A DNA stretch of 64,000 nt from RHKX01 sp041393495 (GTDB taxonomy: Bacteria; Actinomycetota; Thermoleophilia; Solirubrobacterales; 70-9). The notes beneath the pieces were generated by a model that saw nothing but the letters and a program-made list of their open reading frames with translations, searched no databases and was not told the origin of the DNA. The stretch's first letter is position 1; each line of letters opens with the position of its first letter. The stretch spans positions 186,001 to 250,000 of the forward strand of contig JAWKKA010000001.1 of the NCBI GenBank assembly GCA_041393495.1, in the 5' to 3' direction. Of this stretch, positions 42,997 to 51,765 are shown one piece after another. The position numbers were made by a program, and so were the translations under genes.

Positions 42997-44056
42997 CGTC
43001 CTCCGCCTTCCGCTTCTTCTCGTCGAGCAGGTCGAGCGGGGTCTTCACCTCGCCGAAGTCCTCGGGTCCGACCCGGTGACGGAAGACCCAGTAGGTCCAG
43101 GCCTGGTAGAGCAGCGTCACCGGCAGCAGGAGCGCCGCGACCACGGTCATCACGGTCAGGGTGTACTCGGTCGATGCCGACTGGTTGAGGGTCATGCTGA
43201 AGGCCGGATCGAGACTGCTGATCATCGTGTGCGGGAAGAGCTCGATGAAGAGCGCCGTGAACATCGAGGCGATGGCGATCGCGGTGCCCGTGAAGGCCCT
43301 GACCGGCCTGCTCTTGACAGTTGCAGCCGCGAACAGCAGCGCGGCTACCGCGACGATGCTGAAGAGCAGGCCGCCGACGTCGAGCGACTCGAGCTCGAGC
43401 AGCGACCAGACCAGAAAGGCGGCCGGAAAGATCACCGCGACCGGGGCCGATCTCGCCGCGACCCTCGCGGCCCGCTCGCGCAGCTCGCCGGTGGTCTTCA
43501 TCTCCAAGAACAGCGCCCCGTGGGTGAAGAACAGCGCCAGGGTGGCGAGACCGCCGAGCACCGTGTAGGGCCTCAGCAGGTCGAAGAAGCTGCCGACGAA
43601 CTCGCCGTCGGAATCGATCGGGGTGCCGTCGACGATGTTCGCCCAGGCCACGCCCCACAGCAGCGCCGGGACCGCCGAGCCGAGCGCGATCGCCCACTCC
43701 CAGCCGTTGCGCCAGCGGGCGCCGTCCCGCTTGCCCCAGAGCTCGAACCCGACCGCCCTGACGATCAGCGCGACGAGGATCGCGAACAGCGCCAGGTAGA
43801 AGCCCGAGAAGAGGGTCGCGTACCACTCGGGAAAGGCCGCGAAGGTGGCGCCACCGGCAACGATCAGCCAGACCTCGTTGCCGTCCCAGACCGGGCCGAT
43901 CGTGTGCAGGATCGCCCGCCGTTCCCGCTCGTTTCGGCCCAGGCCCTTGAACAGGATCCCGACCCCGAAATCGAACCCCTCGAGGATGAAGTAGCCGATC
44001 CAGAGGACCGAGATCAGTACGAACCAGACGACCTGGAGGGTGGTGAAGTCCTCCAT
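42950..44056 (-). CDS. cydB: Cytochrome bd ubiquinol/menaquinol oxidase subunit II
   Basis: Subunit II of the terminal oxidase, which reduces oxygen with quinol and without proton pumping. 368 residues, eight to nine membrane helices: MEDFTTLQVVWFVLISVLWI, YFILEGFDFGVGIL (CydB signature GFDFGVG), GPVWDGNEVWLIVAGGATFA, AAFPEWYATLFSGFYLALF and FTHGALFLEMKTTGEL. The ATG at 44056 shares one base with the cydA stop (TGATG), so the two are tightly coupled. The C-terminal tail is charged and overlaps cydD. The much longer frame upstream is antisense to nothing real and is ignored. Confidence 0.96.
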   Translation of the reverse strand: MEDFTTLQVVWFVLISVLWIGYFILEGFDFGVGILFKGLGRNERERRAILHTIGPVWDGNEVWLIVAGGATFAAFPEWYATLFSGFYLALFAILVALIVRAVGFELWGKRDGARWRNGWEWAIALGSAVPALLWGVAWANIVDGTPIDSDGEFVGSFFDLLRPYTVLGGLATLALFFTHGALFLEMKTTGELRERAARVAARSAPVAVIFPAAFLVWSLLELESLDVGGLLFSIVAVAALLFAAATVKSRPVRAFTGTAIAIASMFTALFIELFPHTMISSLDPAFSMTLNQSASTEYTLTVMTVVAALLLPVTLLYQAWTYWVFRHRVGPEDFGEVKTPLDLLDEKKRKAEDVDRGSIGSEPAAGSE

Positions 44057-45447
44057 CAGTACGCCATTCCGAGGTGCATCTTCTCGTCTTCTTCCCGGCC
44101 CTCGGGCTCGGGGCCTCTGCCGATGTAGCGGAAGAAGACGATCCCGGCGAGGACCGCGAGCACCGCGTAGAGGAGGGTGAACCCGATCAGCGTGGTCCAG
44201 ACCTCGCCGGCGCTCACCGTGGGCGAGCTGGCATCGGTGGTCTTGAGAAGTCCGAACACGACCCAGGGCTGGCGACCCATCTCGGTGAAGATCCAACCGG
44301 CCGAGCTGGCGATGAAGGGCAGCGCCGCGGCTGGCAGCAGGAGCTTGAGAAAGCGGACGGCGGACTCGATCCGGCCTCTGCGGGCGAGCCACCAGCCGGT
44401 CGCCCCGATCAGGGCGAGCAGGAAGCCGCAGCCGAGCATGACCCGCCAGGACCAGTAGGCGACCGCGACGATCGGGGCGTACTCACCCGGCCCGTAGCGC
44501 TCCGCGTAGTCCCGGTTGAGGTCGTTGATCCCCTCGACCGTTCCCATCGGCTTGCCGGTCATGATGAACGAGAGCAGGTTCGGGATCTCGACGTTTCGCC
44601 TCAGCCCCTCGGGGTTGCTCTCCAGATCGCCGATTGCGAACAGCGACAGCCCGGCCCCGTCCTTGGTCTCGAACACGGCGTCGGCGGCAGCCATCTTCAT
44701 CGGTTGCTGGTCGGCCATCAGGACCCCGTTGAAATGGCCGACCACGATCGTGAGCAGACCGGCCGCGGCCAACACCGGCATCACCATCCGGATCGATCCG
44801 CCGAACACCCCGACCTCGTTCCTTCTGAGCAGATGCCAGGCCGAGACCCCGGCGATCACCATCCCGCCGGTCAGCAGGCAGGCGAGCAGGGTGTGCGCGA
44901 GGGCGTAGAGCGCGGTGCTGTTGCCGAGCACCGCCCAGATCGAGGTGAGCTCGGCCTTGCCGGTGGCGGCGTTCATCTCGTAGCCGACCGGGTGCTGCAT
45001 CCAGGAGTTGGCGGCGAGGATGAAGTAGGCCGAGACCATCGTCGAGATCGAGACGAGCCAGATCGAGAGCAGGTGGAGCTTCCTGCTGAGCCGGCCCCAG
45101 CCGAACAGCCAGAGGCCGAGGAAGGTGGACTCGACGAAGAAGGCGGCCAGTCCCTCCATGGCGAGCGGGGCGCCGAAGATGTCGCCGACGAAGCGCGAGT
45201 AGTTCGACCAGTTCATGCCGAACTGGAACTCTTGGACGAGCCCGGTCGCGACCCCCATCGCGAACGAGACCAGCATCAGCTTGCCCCAGAAACGGGTCGC
45301 CCGGAGCCAGCGCTCCTCGCCGCTTCGGTACCACCGGGTCTGCGCCCAGGCGGTGAAGAAGGCCAGGCCGATCGTCAACGGGACGAAGATGAAGTGGTAG
45401 AGCGTTGTGATCCCGAACTGCCAGCGAGCGAGCTCGAGGCTGGTCAT
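44056..45447 (-). CDS. cydA: Cytochrome bd oxidase subunit I
   Basis: The heme-bearing subunit, 463 residues from ATG 45447, which has CGAAGGAGGG just upstream. Heme ligands are His18 (GITTLYHFIFVP), His in YALAHTLLACLLTGG and Met in GWIFTEMGRQPW. The quinol-binding GRQPW and FQFGMNWSNYSRFVGDIFGA are standard. With 463 residues it is the short form, without the extended Q-loop of E. coli CydA. It heads the four-gene operon and is divergent from the carboxylase gene 231 bp away; no regulator site was recognised in between. The operon gives high-affinity respiration at low oxygen. Confidence 0.97.
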   Translation of the reverse strand: MTSLELARWQFGITTLYHFIFVPLTIGLAFFTAWAQTRWYRSGEERWLRATRFWGKLMLVSFAMGVATGLVQEFQFGMNWSNYSRFVGDIFGAPLAMEGLAAFFVESTFLGLWLFGWGRLSRKLHLLSIWLVSISTMVSAYFILAANSWMQHPVGYEMNAATGKAELTSIWAVLGNSTALYALAHTLLACLLTGGMVIAGVSAWHLLRRNEVGVFGGSIRMVMPVLAAAGLLTIVVGHFNGVLMADQQPMKMAAADAVFETKDGAGLSLFAIGDLESNPEGLRRNVEIPNLLSFIMTGKPMGTVEGINDLNRDYAERYGPGEYAPIVAVAYWSWRVMLGCGFLLALIGATGWWLARRGRIESAVRFLKLLLPAAALPFIASSAGWIFTEMGRQPWVVFGLLKTTDASSPTVSAGEVWTTLIGFTLLYAVLAVLAGIVFFRYIGRGPEPEGREEDEKMHLGMAY

Positions 45448-45662
45448 CTGCGCAGGCCCTCCTTCGCGATGCACCGCCAGGCGCGTGGTCGATGCGGTTC
45501 CGGCACTCACCCCGGTCGGCGGCCTGCATGAAAGCAGAGTCGCTCCCGGGCGTGCCGGGCGACGACGATCACGGCGGGCCGCCCCGGCGCGCGACGAGCT
45601 CGCGAGCGACTGCGGTGGGGAGCCCGCACCGGCGCAAGCGGAGCGATCCGCCGGGGGTGGAC

Positions 45663-45668
45663 TATCCT
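45663..45668 (+). promoter_or_regulatory. -10 box TATCCT of the carboxylase gene
   Basis: TATCCT ends 11 nt before ATG 45679; only CCGCCGCCGC lies between, with no ribosome binding site. The rest of the 231-bp divergent gap to cydA shows no ORF or clear operator, apart from the cydA ribosome site. Confidence 0.55.
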
Positions 45669-45678
45669 CCGCCGCCGC

Positions 45679-47457
45679 ATGTTCGAGAAGGTCCTGATCG
45701 CCAACCGCGGCGAGATCGCGATCCGTGTGATCCGCACCCTGAAGGAGATGGGCATCGGCGCCGTCGCCGTCTACTCGGACGCCGACCGCGACGCCCGCCA
45801 CGTCCGCGAGGCCGACGAGGCGTACCTGCTCGGCCCGGCGGTGCCCGCCGAGAGCTACCTCAACGTCGAGCGGATCCTCGCGGTGGCCGCCGAGTCGGGC
45901 GCCGACGCGATCCATCCCGGCTACGGCTTCCTCGCCGAGAACGCCCCGTTCGCCCGCGCCATCGGCGCGACGGAGATCACCTGGATCGGCCCGCCCGCCG
46001 ACGCGATCGACGCGATGGGGTCGAAGACACGCGCCCGCGAGATCATGCAGAGCGCCGGGGTGCCGATCGTCCCCGGGGCGACCGAGCCCTCGGCGACGGT
46101 CGAGGATGCGGCCGAGCTCGCCGCCGAGATCGGCTACCCGATCGCCTGCAAGGCGGCCGGCGGCGGCGGCGGCAAGGGCTTCCGGGTCGCGATGGGTCCC
46201 GACGAGCTCGCCGATGCGTTCGACGGCGCCGCCCGCGAGGGCGAGAAGTTCTTCGGCGACGCCACCGTCTACCTCGAGCGCTACCTCGAGGACCCCCGCC
46301 ACGTCGAGGTCCAGGTGCTCGCCGACTCGCACGGCAACGTCATCCACCTCGGCGAGCGCGACTGCTCGATTCAGCGCCGCCACCAGAAGCTGATCGAGGA
46401 GGCGCCCGCTCCGCACGTCGACGCGGAGATGCGCGAGCGGATCGGCAGGATCGCGACCGAGGCCGCCGAGGCGGTCGACTACCGCGGCGCCGGCACCGTC
46501 GAGGGCATGCAGGTCGGCGAGGAGTACTTCTTCCTCGAGATGAACACCCGCGTCCAGGTCGAGCACTGCGTGACCGAGATGGTGACCGGGATCGACATCG
46601 TCCGCGAGCAGGTCCGGATCGCCGCCGGCGAGCCGCTGTCGATCTCCCAGGACGAGGTGGAGATGCGCGGCCACGCGATCGAGTGCCGGATCAACGCCGA
46701 GGCGGCGCACAAGAAGTTCGCGCCGGCGCCCGGCAGGATCGGCCGCTACCGCGAGCCGTCCGGTCCCGGCGTCCGCGTCGACTCCGGCCTCTGCAGCGGC
46801 GGCGAGGTGACGCCGCTGTATGACCCGATGGTGGCGAAGCTGATCACCTGGGACGTCGACCGCGAGCACGCGACGAGGCGGATGCTGAGGGCGCTCGGCG
46901 AGTACGAGATCGAGGGCCTGACGACGCTGATCCCGTTTCACGAGACGATCCTCGCGACCGAGCAGTGGGCCCGCGGCGAGACCTGCCGCGACCTCCTCGA
47001 GGATCCCGGGTGGATCAGGTCGCTGCCCGAGGCAGCTTCCGCGTCGCTCTCGGACGCCGCGGGCGCAGGGGGGGACGCCGAGGACACAGCCGGGGAGGTG
47101 ACCCGCGAGTACAAGGTCGAGGTCGGCGGACGGCTCTACCCGGTCAAGGTGATCGGCGCGACCGTCGGCGACGGCAACGGCGCCGCCGCGACGGCGAAGC
47201 GACCGCCGAAGCGCGAACGCAAGGCCGGCGCGGCCGCCGCCTCGGGCAACGATGTCGTCTCGCCGCTGCAGGGCAGCATCTTCAAGGTCGAGGTGGCCGA
47301 GGGCGACGAGGTCGACGAAGGTGCGCTGCTCGTCGTCATCGAGGCGATGAAGATGGAGAACGAGATCACGGCCCACAAGCCTGGCAAGGTGACCTCGCTC
47401 GCGGTCGAGGTCGGCGGCTCGATCAACGCCGGCGACCCGATCGCGACGATCGAGTAG
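45679..47457 (+). CDS. Acetyl-/propionyl-CoA carboxylase alpha subunit (biotin carboxylase + BCCP)
   Basis: A 592-residue fused subunit that carboxylates its own biotin with ATP and bicarbonate and passes it to a carboxyltransferase partner. Biotin carboxylase domain 1-450: FEKVLIANRGEIAIRVIRTL, IHPGYGFLAENA, ACKAAGGGGGKGFRVA (ATP loop), RDCSIQRRHQKLIEEAPAP, FLEMNTRVQVEHCVTEM. A linker (about 455-515) leads to the biotinyl domain with VVIEAMKMENEI, biotinylated Lys558. All catalytic residues are present. The beta (carboxyltransferase) subunit is not adjacent. Members feed fatty acid, mycolate-like or propionyl-CoA metabolism; the acyl specificity depends on the missing partner. Confidence 0.94.
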   Translation: MFEKVLIANRGEIAIRVIRTLKEMGIGAVAVYSDADRDARHVREADEAYLLGPAVPAESYLNVERILAVAAESGADAIHPGYGFLAENAPFARAIGATEITWIGPPADAIDAMGSKTRAREIMQSAGVPIVPGATEPSATVEDAAELAAEIGYPIACKAAGGGGGKGFRVAMGPDELADAFDGAAREGEKFFGDATVYLERYLEDPRHVEVQVLADSHGNVIHLGERDCSIQRRHQKLIEEAPAPHVDAEMRERIGRIATEAAEAVDYRGAGTVEGMQVGEEYFFLEMNTRVQVEHCVTEMVTGIDIVREQVRIAAGEPLSISQDEVEMRGHAIECRINAEAAHKKFAPAPGRIGRYREPSGPGVRVDSGLCSGGEVTPLYDPMVAKLITWDVDREHATRRMLRALGEYEIEGLTTLIPFHETILATEQWARGETCRDLLEDPGWIRSLPEAASASLSDAAGAGGDAEDTAGEVTREYKVEVGGRLYPVKVIGATVGDGNGAAATAKRPPKRERKAGAAAASGNDVVSPLQGSIFKVEVAEGDEVDEGALLVVIEAMKMENEITAHKPGKVTSLAVEVGGSINAGDPIATIE

Positions 47458-47664
47458 GCCACGCGCGCCTTCGGCCGCGCGGGTCGCGGCCTCGAGGCGA
47501 TCGGGATCCCGCCCCCGCGCGTGGCCGGCGAGCGGCGTTGGGCGGGGCGACGCTCGGCGGGCGGCGGCGCTCGGCGGGCCGGCCCTGGCGCTCGCGGGCC
47601 CACGCGCTCGCGGCGCCCGCACTGGACCGGCGATGGGTCGGCCGACGCTCTAGGGTTTGCGGTC

Positions 47665-48585
47665 GTGGCGAAGGAGTGGACGTCGGCGCTGGCGCGCCTG
47701 CCGTGGCGGGGTCCGGACGAGGACCGACCGGCGCTGCCGCTGCCGCCGGGCAAGATGCCGCTGCGGCTTGGCGGCTGCTGGCGCAAGCGCTGGCGCTACG
47801 TCGGCGCATTCGGCGAGCGCGTGATGCTCTGCGCGGCGAGCGTCCGCGTCGGTCCGCTCGGGCAGACGTTCTGGGCAGTCCTCGACCGCTCCAGCGGCGA
47901 GGTCCTCGAGCACACCAAGCAACTTCTTCCCGCCCAGCGCGGCGAGGTCTGGACCGAGCGTGGCGGCGGCCAGGAGGCCTGGGAGCTGGGCTCGGCCGGC
48001 AGTCGCCTGCGGACCAGGGTCGATGCCGACGGCGTCAGCGCCAAGCTCGCGTTCGCCGACTGCGGCGTCTGGGCGGAGTCGATCTGCCCGAACGGGGAGG
48101 GCGGCTACGTGTGGACGCGCAAGCGGCCGTCCTGGATCAACCTCGACCTCGATCTCGGCGAGCGCGGCCGGATCAGGGAGACGCTGCGGGGAATCGAGGA
48201 CGAGTCGGCGGGCTACCACCCGCGCCACACGGTCTGGGACTGGTCCGCCGGCGTCGGCACCGGCGCCGACGGCCGCCAAGTCGCCTGGAACCTCGTCCAG
48301 GGGGTCAACGACCCCGACGCGGGCAGCGAGCGGGCGATCTGGATCGACGGCGACGACGAGCCGCTCGAGCCGGGCCGCGTCAGCTTCGACGGCCTCGACG
48401 CCGTCGAGTTCGCCAACGGCTCGCGGCTGACGTTCGAGGCCGATGCCGAGCGCCGTGCCGACGAGAACCGGCTCGTCGTCAGGTACAGCTACCGGCAGCC
48501 GTTCGGCCGGTTCAGCGGGTCCCTGGACGGCGTCCAGCTCGCCGAGGGGATCGGCGTCATGGAGCACCAGGACGCATACTGGTAG
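47665..48585 (+). CDS. DUF2804-family protein
   Basis: A 306-residue soluble protein. The match to DUF2804 rests on PLPPGKMPLRLGGCWRKRWRYV near the start, HTVWDWSAGVGTGADGRQVAWNLVQG in the middle and the C-terminal GIGVMEHQDAYW, where most relatives have GVMEHHDARW. Such proteins resemble lipocalin/AttH-like beta-barrels and their function is unknown. GTG 47665 is chosen because a TAGGGT box (47651-47656) ends 9 nt upstream and the region before it (47470-47640) is a GC-rich stretch of short CGGCGGGC-type repeats without coding character. Confidence 0.85.
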   Translation: MAKEWTSALARLPWRGPDEDRPALPLPPGKMPLRLGGCWRKRWRYVGAFGERVMLCAASVRVGPLGQTFWAVLDRSSGEVLEHTKQLLPAQRGEVWTERGGGQEAWELGSAGSRLRTRVDADGVSAKLAFADCGVWAESICPNGEGGYVWTRKRPSWINLDLDLGERGRIRETLRGIEDESAGYHPRHTVWDWSAGVGTGADGRQVAWNLVQGVNDPDAGSERAIWIDGDDEPLEPGRVSFDGLDAVEFANGSRLTFEADAERRADENRLVVRYSYRQPFGRFSGSLDGVQLAEGIGVMEHQDAYW

Positions 48586-48804
48586 CGCGCGGAGCGAGGC
48601 CGCGGAACCGGGGCGCTCCCGAACGCTCCCGCGCCGGCGAGCACCCCGCCGCTGGGGCGGCCTGCGACGAGCATCCGGCGCTACGCGCCCCAGCATGGCC
48701 GTCGCGCGCACCCGCGCGGCTCCGCGGTGGCTGCGGATGCCCCGGGGTCGGCTGTGCGCGAGACTGAAGTCGTCTTTCCCCCGACGATGAAGGAGCGCCG
48801 AGCC

Positions 48805-49023
48805 ATGGACATCCTCGAGATCGAGCAGAAGGAGACGCTGAGCCGGGAGGAGGCGGCCGCGCGGATGCGGGCGATCGCCGACATGCTGGCCCGCGACAAC
48901 GAGGTCGAGTTCGAGCGGGAGGGGACGCGAATCGTCGTCAAGGTCCCCGACGAGGTGCGTCTGAAGATCGAGCTCGAGGTCGAGACCGACGAGCGCGAGC
49001 TCGAGATCGAGCTGAAGTGGTAG
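48805..49023 (+). CDS. Amphi-Trp-domain small protein
   Basis: A 72-residue protein, MDILEIEQKETLSREEAAAR followed by MRAIADMLARDNEVEFEREG, with alternating Val/Glu strands (TRIVVKVPDEVRLKIELEVE) and the closing ELKW. This is the amphi-Trp domain, a short beta-rich module of unknown function common in archaea and actinobacteria. ATG 48805 is selected because AAGGAG lies 10 nt upstream; an in-frame ATG at 48787 would place that site inside the gene. The gap 48586-48804 before it shows no other gene. Confidence 0.8.
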   Translation: MDILEIEQKETLSREEAAARMRAIADMLARDNEVEFEREGTRIVVKVPDEVRLKIELEVETDERELEIELKW

Positions 49024-49043
49024 CGCCGGGCGCGGGCTGACGC

Positions 49044-49532
49044 TCAGCGGAGGATCTCGACCAGGAGCACCCAGGCGTTGGCGCCGCTGCCGACGATCGC
49101 GCTGACGATCCCGGCCAGCAGCCAGTAGAGGCCGCCGCCGGTCTCCGCGATCAGGCTCAGTCCCGCGATCAGGATCGGGAGGGTTCCCAGCAGGGCGAGG
49201 ATCATCTGGCCGACCATCTGGCTGCGGCTCTGGTGGTCGGGGTCGAAGCTCGCCCGAAAGAGCGCCGGGACGGCGAGCAGGCAGCCGCTGCCGACGGCGA
49301 GCAACTCGATGCCGAGCGCCGTCAGCGACTGTGGCGCCAGGCTGAAGATCGAGACCACCGTCACCGCGAGGAGCAGCAGCAGCGTCGCCAGCGCCCGCTC
49401 GGGCAGGCCCTTGAACGTGATGATGCGCTCGAGGTTGATCGAGACCGCGACGAAGAGAAGGCCGGTCAGCGCGGCCGTGGCGCCGGCGGTTGCGACGAAC
49501 AGGTCGCTCCATTCGGCGGGGTCGTAGGCCAT
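49044..49532 (-). CDS. Four-helix membrane protein of unknown function
   Basis: A 162-residue integral membrane protein from ATG 49532 (MAYDPAEWSDLFVATAGATA). Four to five hydrophobic helices are seen: ATAALTGLLFVAVSINLERI, ALATLLLLLAVTVVSIFSL, GIELLAVGSGCLLAVPAL, MILALLGTLPILIAGLSLI and the last WLLAGIVSAIVGSGANAWVL. The N-terminal W-x-D-LFVA-x-AGA-A-LTGLLFVA-SI motif is common in a family sometimes labelled modulator of FtsH protease, but evidence for that role is weak. A longer in-frame start at 49652 gives a non-hydrophobic, Arg-rich extension and is not used. Convergent with the amphi-Trp gene. Confidence 0.78.
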   Translation of the reverse strand: MAYDPAEWSDLFVATAGATAALTGLLFVAVSINLERIITFKGLPERALATLLLLLAVTVVSIFSLAPQSLTALGIELLAVGSGCLLAVPALFRASFDPDHQSRSQMVGQMILALLGTLPILIAGLSLIAETGGGLYWLLAGIVSAIVGSGANAWVLLVEILR

Positions 49533-49701
49533 TGCCCGATCGTATTCGCCGTCGCTGCGGATGATCGGCACGAGTCGATCGCCGGACGGAGGCGAGCCCG
49601 CGAACACGGCGATGCCTGATCTTCCCGAACGGCTTCGACCCGGTTCCGCCACGGCGGCGCCGGCCAGCTGCCGGCGCTGTCGAGCCGCCGAGACCGGCCC
49701 T

Positions 49702-49938
49702 TCAGGCCGGCTCGATGCGCCGTCGCCGCCGCCAGACGACGATGCTCAGCAGGATCCCGCGGAACATCAGCTCCTCGCCGGCTCCGGCGGCCAGCACCAA
49801 GGCGATCGCCAAGGGGACCAGGCCGGCGTTCTGGTCGATGAGGTTGGCGTAGTCGGTGGCGAGCAGGGCCACGGCGAGCATCGCGATCGGGACCGCCCGG
49901 ACCCGGCGGTCGGTCGGTCGATCGTCGCGAATCACCAT
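49702..49938 (-). CDS. Truncated CPBP-like membrane protein
   Basis: A 78-residue protein with two hydrophobic segments (AVPIAMLAVALLATDYANLI and NAGLVPLAIALVLAAGA) ending in GEELMFRGILLSIVVWRRRR. The EE-x3-R motif is the first active-site motif of CPBP intramembrane proteases, but the second (HxxN) and third motifs are absent because the frame stops after 19 further residues. It may be a decayed protease gene or a small regulatory derivative. In-frame sequence continues upstream of ATG 49938 (RRLSIVAWLRWWS), so the N-terminus is uncertain. No downstream continuation was found in other frames. Confidence 0.5.
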   Translation of the reverse strand: MVIRDDRPTDRRVRAVPIAMLAVALLATDYANLIDQNAGLVPLAIALVLAAGAGEELMFRGILLSIVVWRRRRRIEPA

Positions 49939-50162
49939 CGACCACCACCGAAGCCAGGCGACGATCGAGAGTCGTCGCGACCCGGGGTGCCGTCGGGAGC
50001 GCTCATGAGGCGGGCGATCCTGGCCAGGTCGGCTGCTGTCTGACCGGTCGAGGAAGGTGTTAGCCTGCCCGGCCCAAGTCCACGACTCGAGGGTGAAATG
50101 CGCGGAAAAGCAGGGGTGTTGCTCGTTGTCGGCCTCTTGGCGATCGACCCAAGGAGGAACAC

Positions 50163-50567
50163 ATGGCAGATGAACTGAAGATCAGCGGGACCGAGTCGAT
50201 CGTGAAGGTGCGCAGCCTCTGGGCCGTCGCCCTGCTGCCGATCGTCACGCTCGGCATCTATCTCGTGGTCTGGTGGTACAAGGTCAACAAGGAGATGAAG
50301 GAGTTCGGCGAAGCCCGCGGGCACGACCTCGGGCAGAACCCGACCAACTCGCTGCTCGCGCTGGTTCCGGGCTTTCTGATCATCGTGCCGCCGCTCGTGA
50401 GCTTCTGGCGCGGCACCCAGCGGGTCCAGGAAACCTCGCGGGTGGCCGGCCAGGAGCCGCTGAACGGCTGGATCGCCCTGATCCTCTACCTCCTGCTCGG
50501 CTTCATCTTCCCGGCGTACCTGCAGAACTCGCTCAACAACGTCTGGGAGGCGGAGGCGCAGCGTTAG
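50163..50567 (+). CDS. DUF4234 membrane protein
   Basis: A 134-residue protein with AAGGAGG (50151-50157) 5 nt before ATG 50163 and a TAGCCT box at 50061-50066. The DUF4234 pattern is clear: VRSLWAVALLPIVTLGIYLV, VWWYKVNKEMKEFGEARG, then two more membrane helices and LNNVWEAEAQR. Such proteins have three to four membrane helices and no known function. The stop lies inside a perfect GC hairpin that probably ends transcription. The roughly 100-bp leader is long for this window. An overlapping 26-codon frame from ATG 50098 is noted but not supported. Confidence 0.88.
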   Translation: MADELKISGTESIVKVRSLWAVALLPIVTLGIYLVVWWYKVNKEMKEFGEARGHDLGQNPTNSLLALVPGFLIIVPPLVSFWRGTQRVQETSRVAGQEPLNGWIALILYLLLGFIFPAYLQNSLNNVWEAEAQR

Positions 50568-50578
50568 GCTGCGCCTCC
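50552..50578. terminator. Hairpin terminator overlapping a stop codon
   Basis: GGAGGCGCAGC (50552-50562) and GCTGCGCCTCC (50568-50578) form a perfect 11-bp stem around GTTAG. The left arm encodes the last codons of the DUF4234 gene and the loop contains its TAG. It lies between convergent genes 20 bp apart, so it could stop transcription from both sides. Confidence 0.65.
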
Positions 50579-50586
50579 GGACCACC

Positions 50587-51222
50587 TCAGCGGCCCCAGC
50601 GGCTCTCGATCTGCCCGCGCCACGGCGGCTCCTCGCCGGCGGCGAAGCGGGCGTCATCGCGACCGAGCAGGGTCTCGAGCGGGACGAGCGCCGGGCTGGC
50701 GGAGTCGAGCAGCGGCGTGTCCTCGTAGGCGGCGATCCCGGCGGAGTCGATCGTCCGGCTGATCCGCTCCCAGCCGATCGTCGGCCGGTAGATCCAGTAG
50801 TCGATCGTGACCGTCCCCGAGCCGCGCCGATCGTCGCGGATCGACGTGAACGCGGTGGTCCGCCGGTTCGCGGTCGTCAGCCGCTCCGAGGCGGGGACCG
50901 CGCAGCTCGCCTGTCGGCAACGGCGGTAGTCGACGCCGACGAGTCCGATCCCGCCCGGCCCGAGGCGCGCCTCCGGGGCCGGCGCCAGCGCCCGGACCGC
51001 GCCGGCCACGGCGCGGCCGTAGGCCTCGGCGAGCGGGTCCTGCCAGCACGGGTCGGGGTAGCGGACCGCGCATCGCTGCTTGAAGGCGATCGCCGCGGCG
51101 AGGCTGCCGTCGTGCCGCTCGGCGCCGATCGCGACGAGTGCGACGACGGCGCCGGCGACGAGCGCCGCCAGCAGCGCCAGCGCCGCGTGCTCGACGCTCG
51201 CCGATCCCCGTTCGTTGGGCAT
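50587..51222 (-). CDS. TadE-like exported protein
   Basis: A 211-residue protein with a type IV prepilin/TadE-like N-terminus (NERGSASVEHAALALLAALV followed by AGAVVALVAIGA): a short polar head, Gly, then a Glu within a hydrophobic helix. The rest is extracellular, with Cys at several positions (KQRCAVRYPDPCWQD, DYRRCRQASCAV), probably disulfide-bonded. No Flp/Tad pilus genes are near, so it may be a stand-alone pseudopilin-like protein. A TACCGT box (51234 to 51229, minus strand) ends 7 nt before ATG 51222, a leaderless arrangement. Confidence 0.68.
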   Translation of the reverse strand: MPNERGSASVEHAALALLAALVAGAVVALVAIGAERHDGSLAAAIAFKQRCAVRYPDPCWQDPLAEAYGRAVAGAVRALAPAPEARLGPGGIGLVGVDYRRCRQASCAVPASERLTTANRRTTAFTSIRDDRRGSGTVTIDYWIYRPTIGWERISRTIDSAGIAAYEDTPLLDSASPALVPLETLLGRDDARFAAGEEPPWRGQIESRWGR

Positions 51223-51392
51223 GCGAGCACGGTAGGCGCCCGTCTCGCTCGCGTGGGCGTCGCCGCGTGAAATCTTCGCGCCGGTTTGCGCGCGGGATCG
51301 TAACCGGGGTCCAGTCGGCCGTCCCGTTTCGGCCCGGCCCGGCCGCGTTCGCCGGCCCGCTCCCCGGCGTCGCGCCCGCCGGCGTCGCGGCG

Positions 51393-51398
51393 TACGAT
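51393..51398 (+). promoter_or_regulatory. -10 box TACGAT, leaderless start
   Basis: TACGAT ends 7 nt before ATG 51405 with only CGCCGC between, so transcription should begin at or next to the start codon of the DUF2277 gene. Confidence 0.55.
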
Positions 51399-51404
51399 CG
51401 CCGC

Positions 51405-51674
51405 ATGTGCCGAAACATCAGACAGCTCCACAACTTCGAGCCGCCGGCGACCGCCGAGGAGGTCAACGACGCCGCCGTCCAGTACGTGCGGAAGATCAGC
51501 GGCTCCAACAGGCCGTCGAAGGCCAACGCCGAGGCCTTCGACCGGGCTGTGGCCGAGGTCGCCGCGGCGACTCAGCGGCTGCTCGACGGCCTCGTCACGA
51601 GCGCGCCGCCGAAGGACCGCGAGGTCGAGGCGGCGAAGCGGCGCGCACGCGCGCAAGCGCGCTTCGCCGCCTGA
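51405..51674 (+). CDS. DUF2277 protein
   Basis: An 89-residue protein matching DUF2277 over its whole length: MCRNIRQLHNFEPPATAEEV, AAVQYVRKISGSNRPSKANA and a basic end with KDREVEAAKRRARAQARF. The MCRNI-x-LHNFEPPAT opening is diagnostic. Function is unknown; members are common in actinobacteria and proteobacteria. ATG 51405 is fixed by the conserved Met-Cys start and the adjacent -10 box. Longer in-frame sequence upstream is Arg/Gly/Pro-rich and not part of the family. Confidence 0.94.
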   Translation: MCRNIRQLHNFEPPATAEEVNDAAVQYVRKISGSNRPSKANAEAFDRAVAEVAAATQRLLDGLVTSAPPKDREVEAAKRRARAQARFAA

Positions 51675-51765
51675 CGACCCGGGAGGACCGCCGCAAGCGG
51701 ATCGTCCTCGGCTGCCGGCCCGGGGCACCCTCCGTGGGGACGCCGGGCAGGGGCCGTCCGAACCT

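Noticed and set aside
39599..45447. Horizontal transfer of the cyd operon
   Set aside because: Gene order is standard and no flanking element or clear composition break could be shown by eye; a codon-usage test would be needed.
50098..50178. Twenty-six-codon frame overlapping the DUF4234 start
   Set aside because: No start signal, and the DUF4234 gene has its own strong ribosome site; likely chance.
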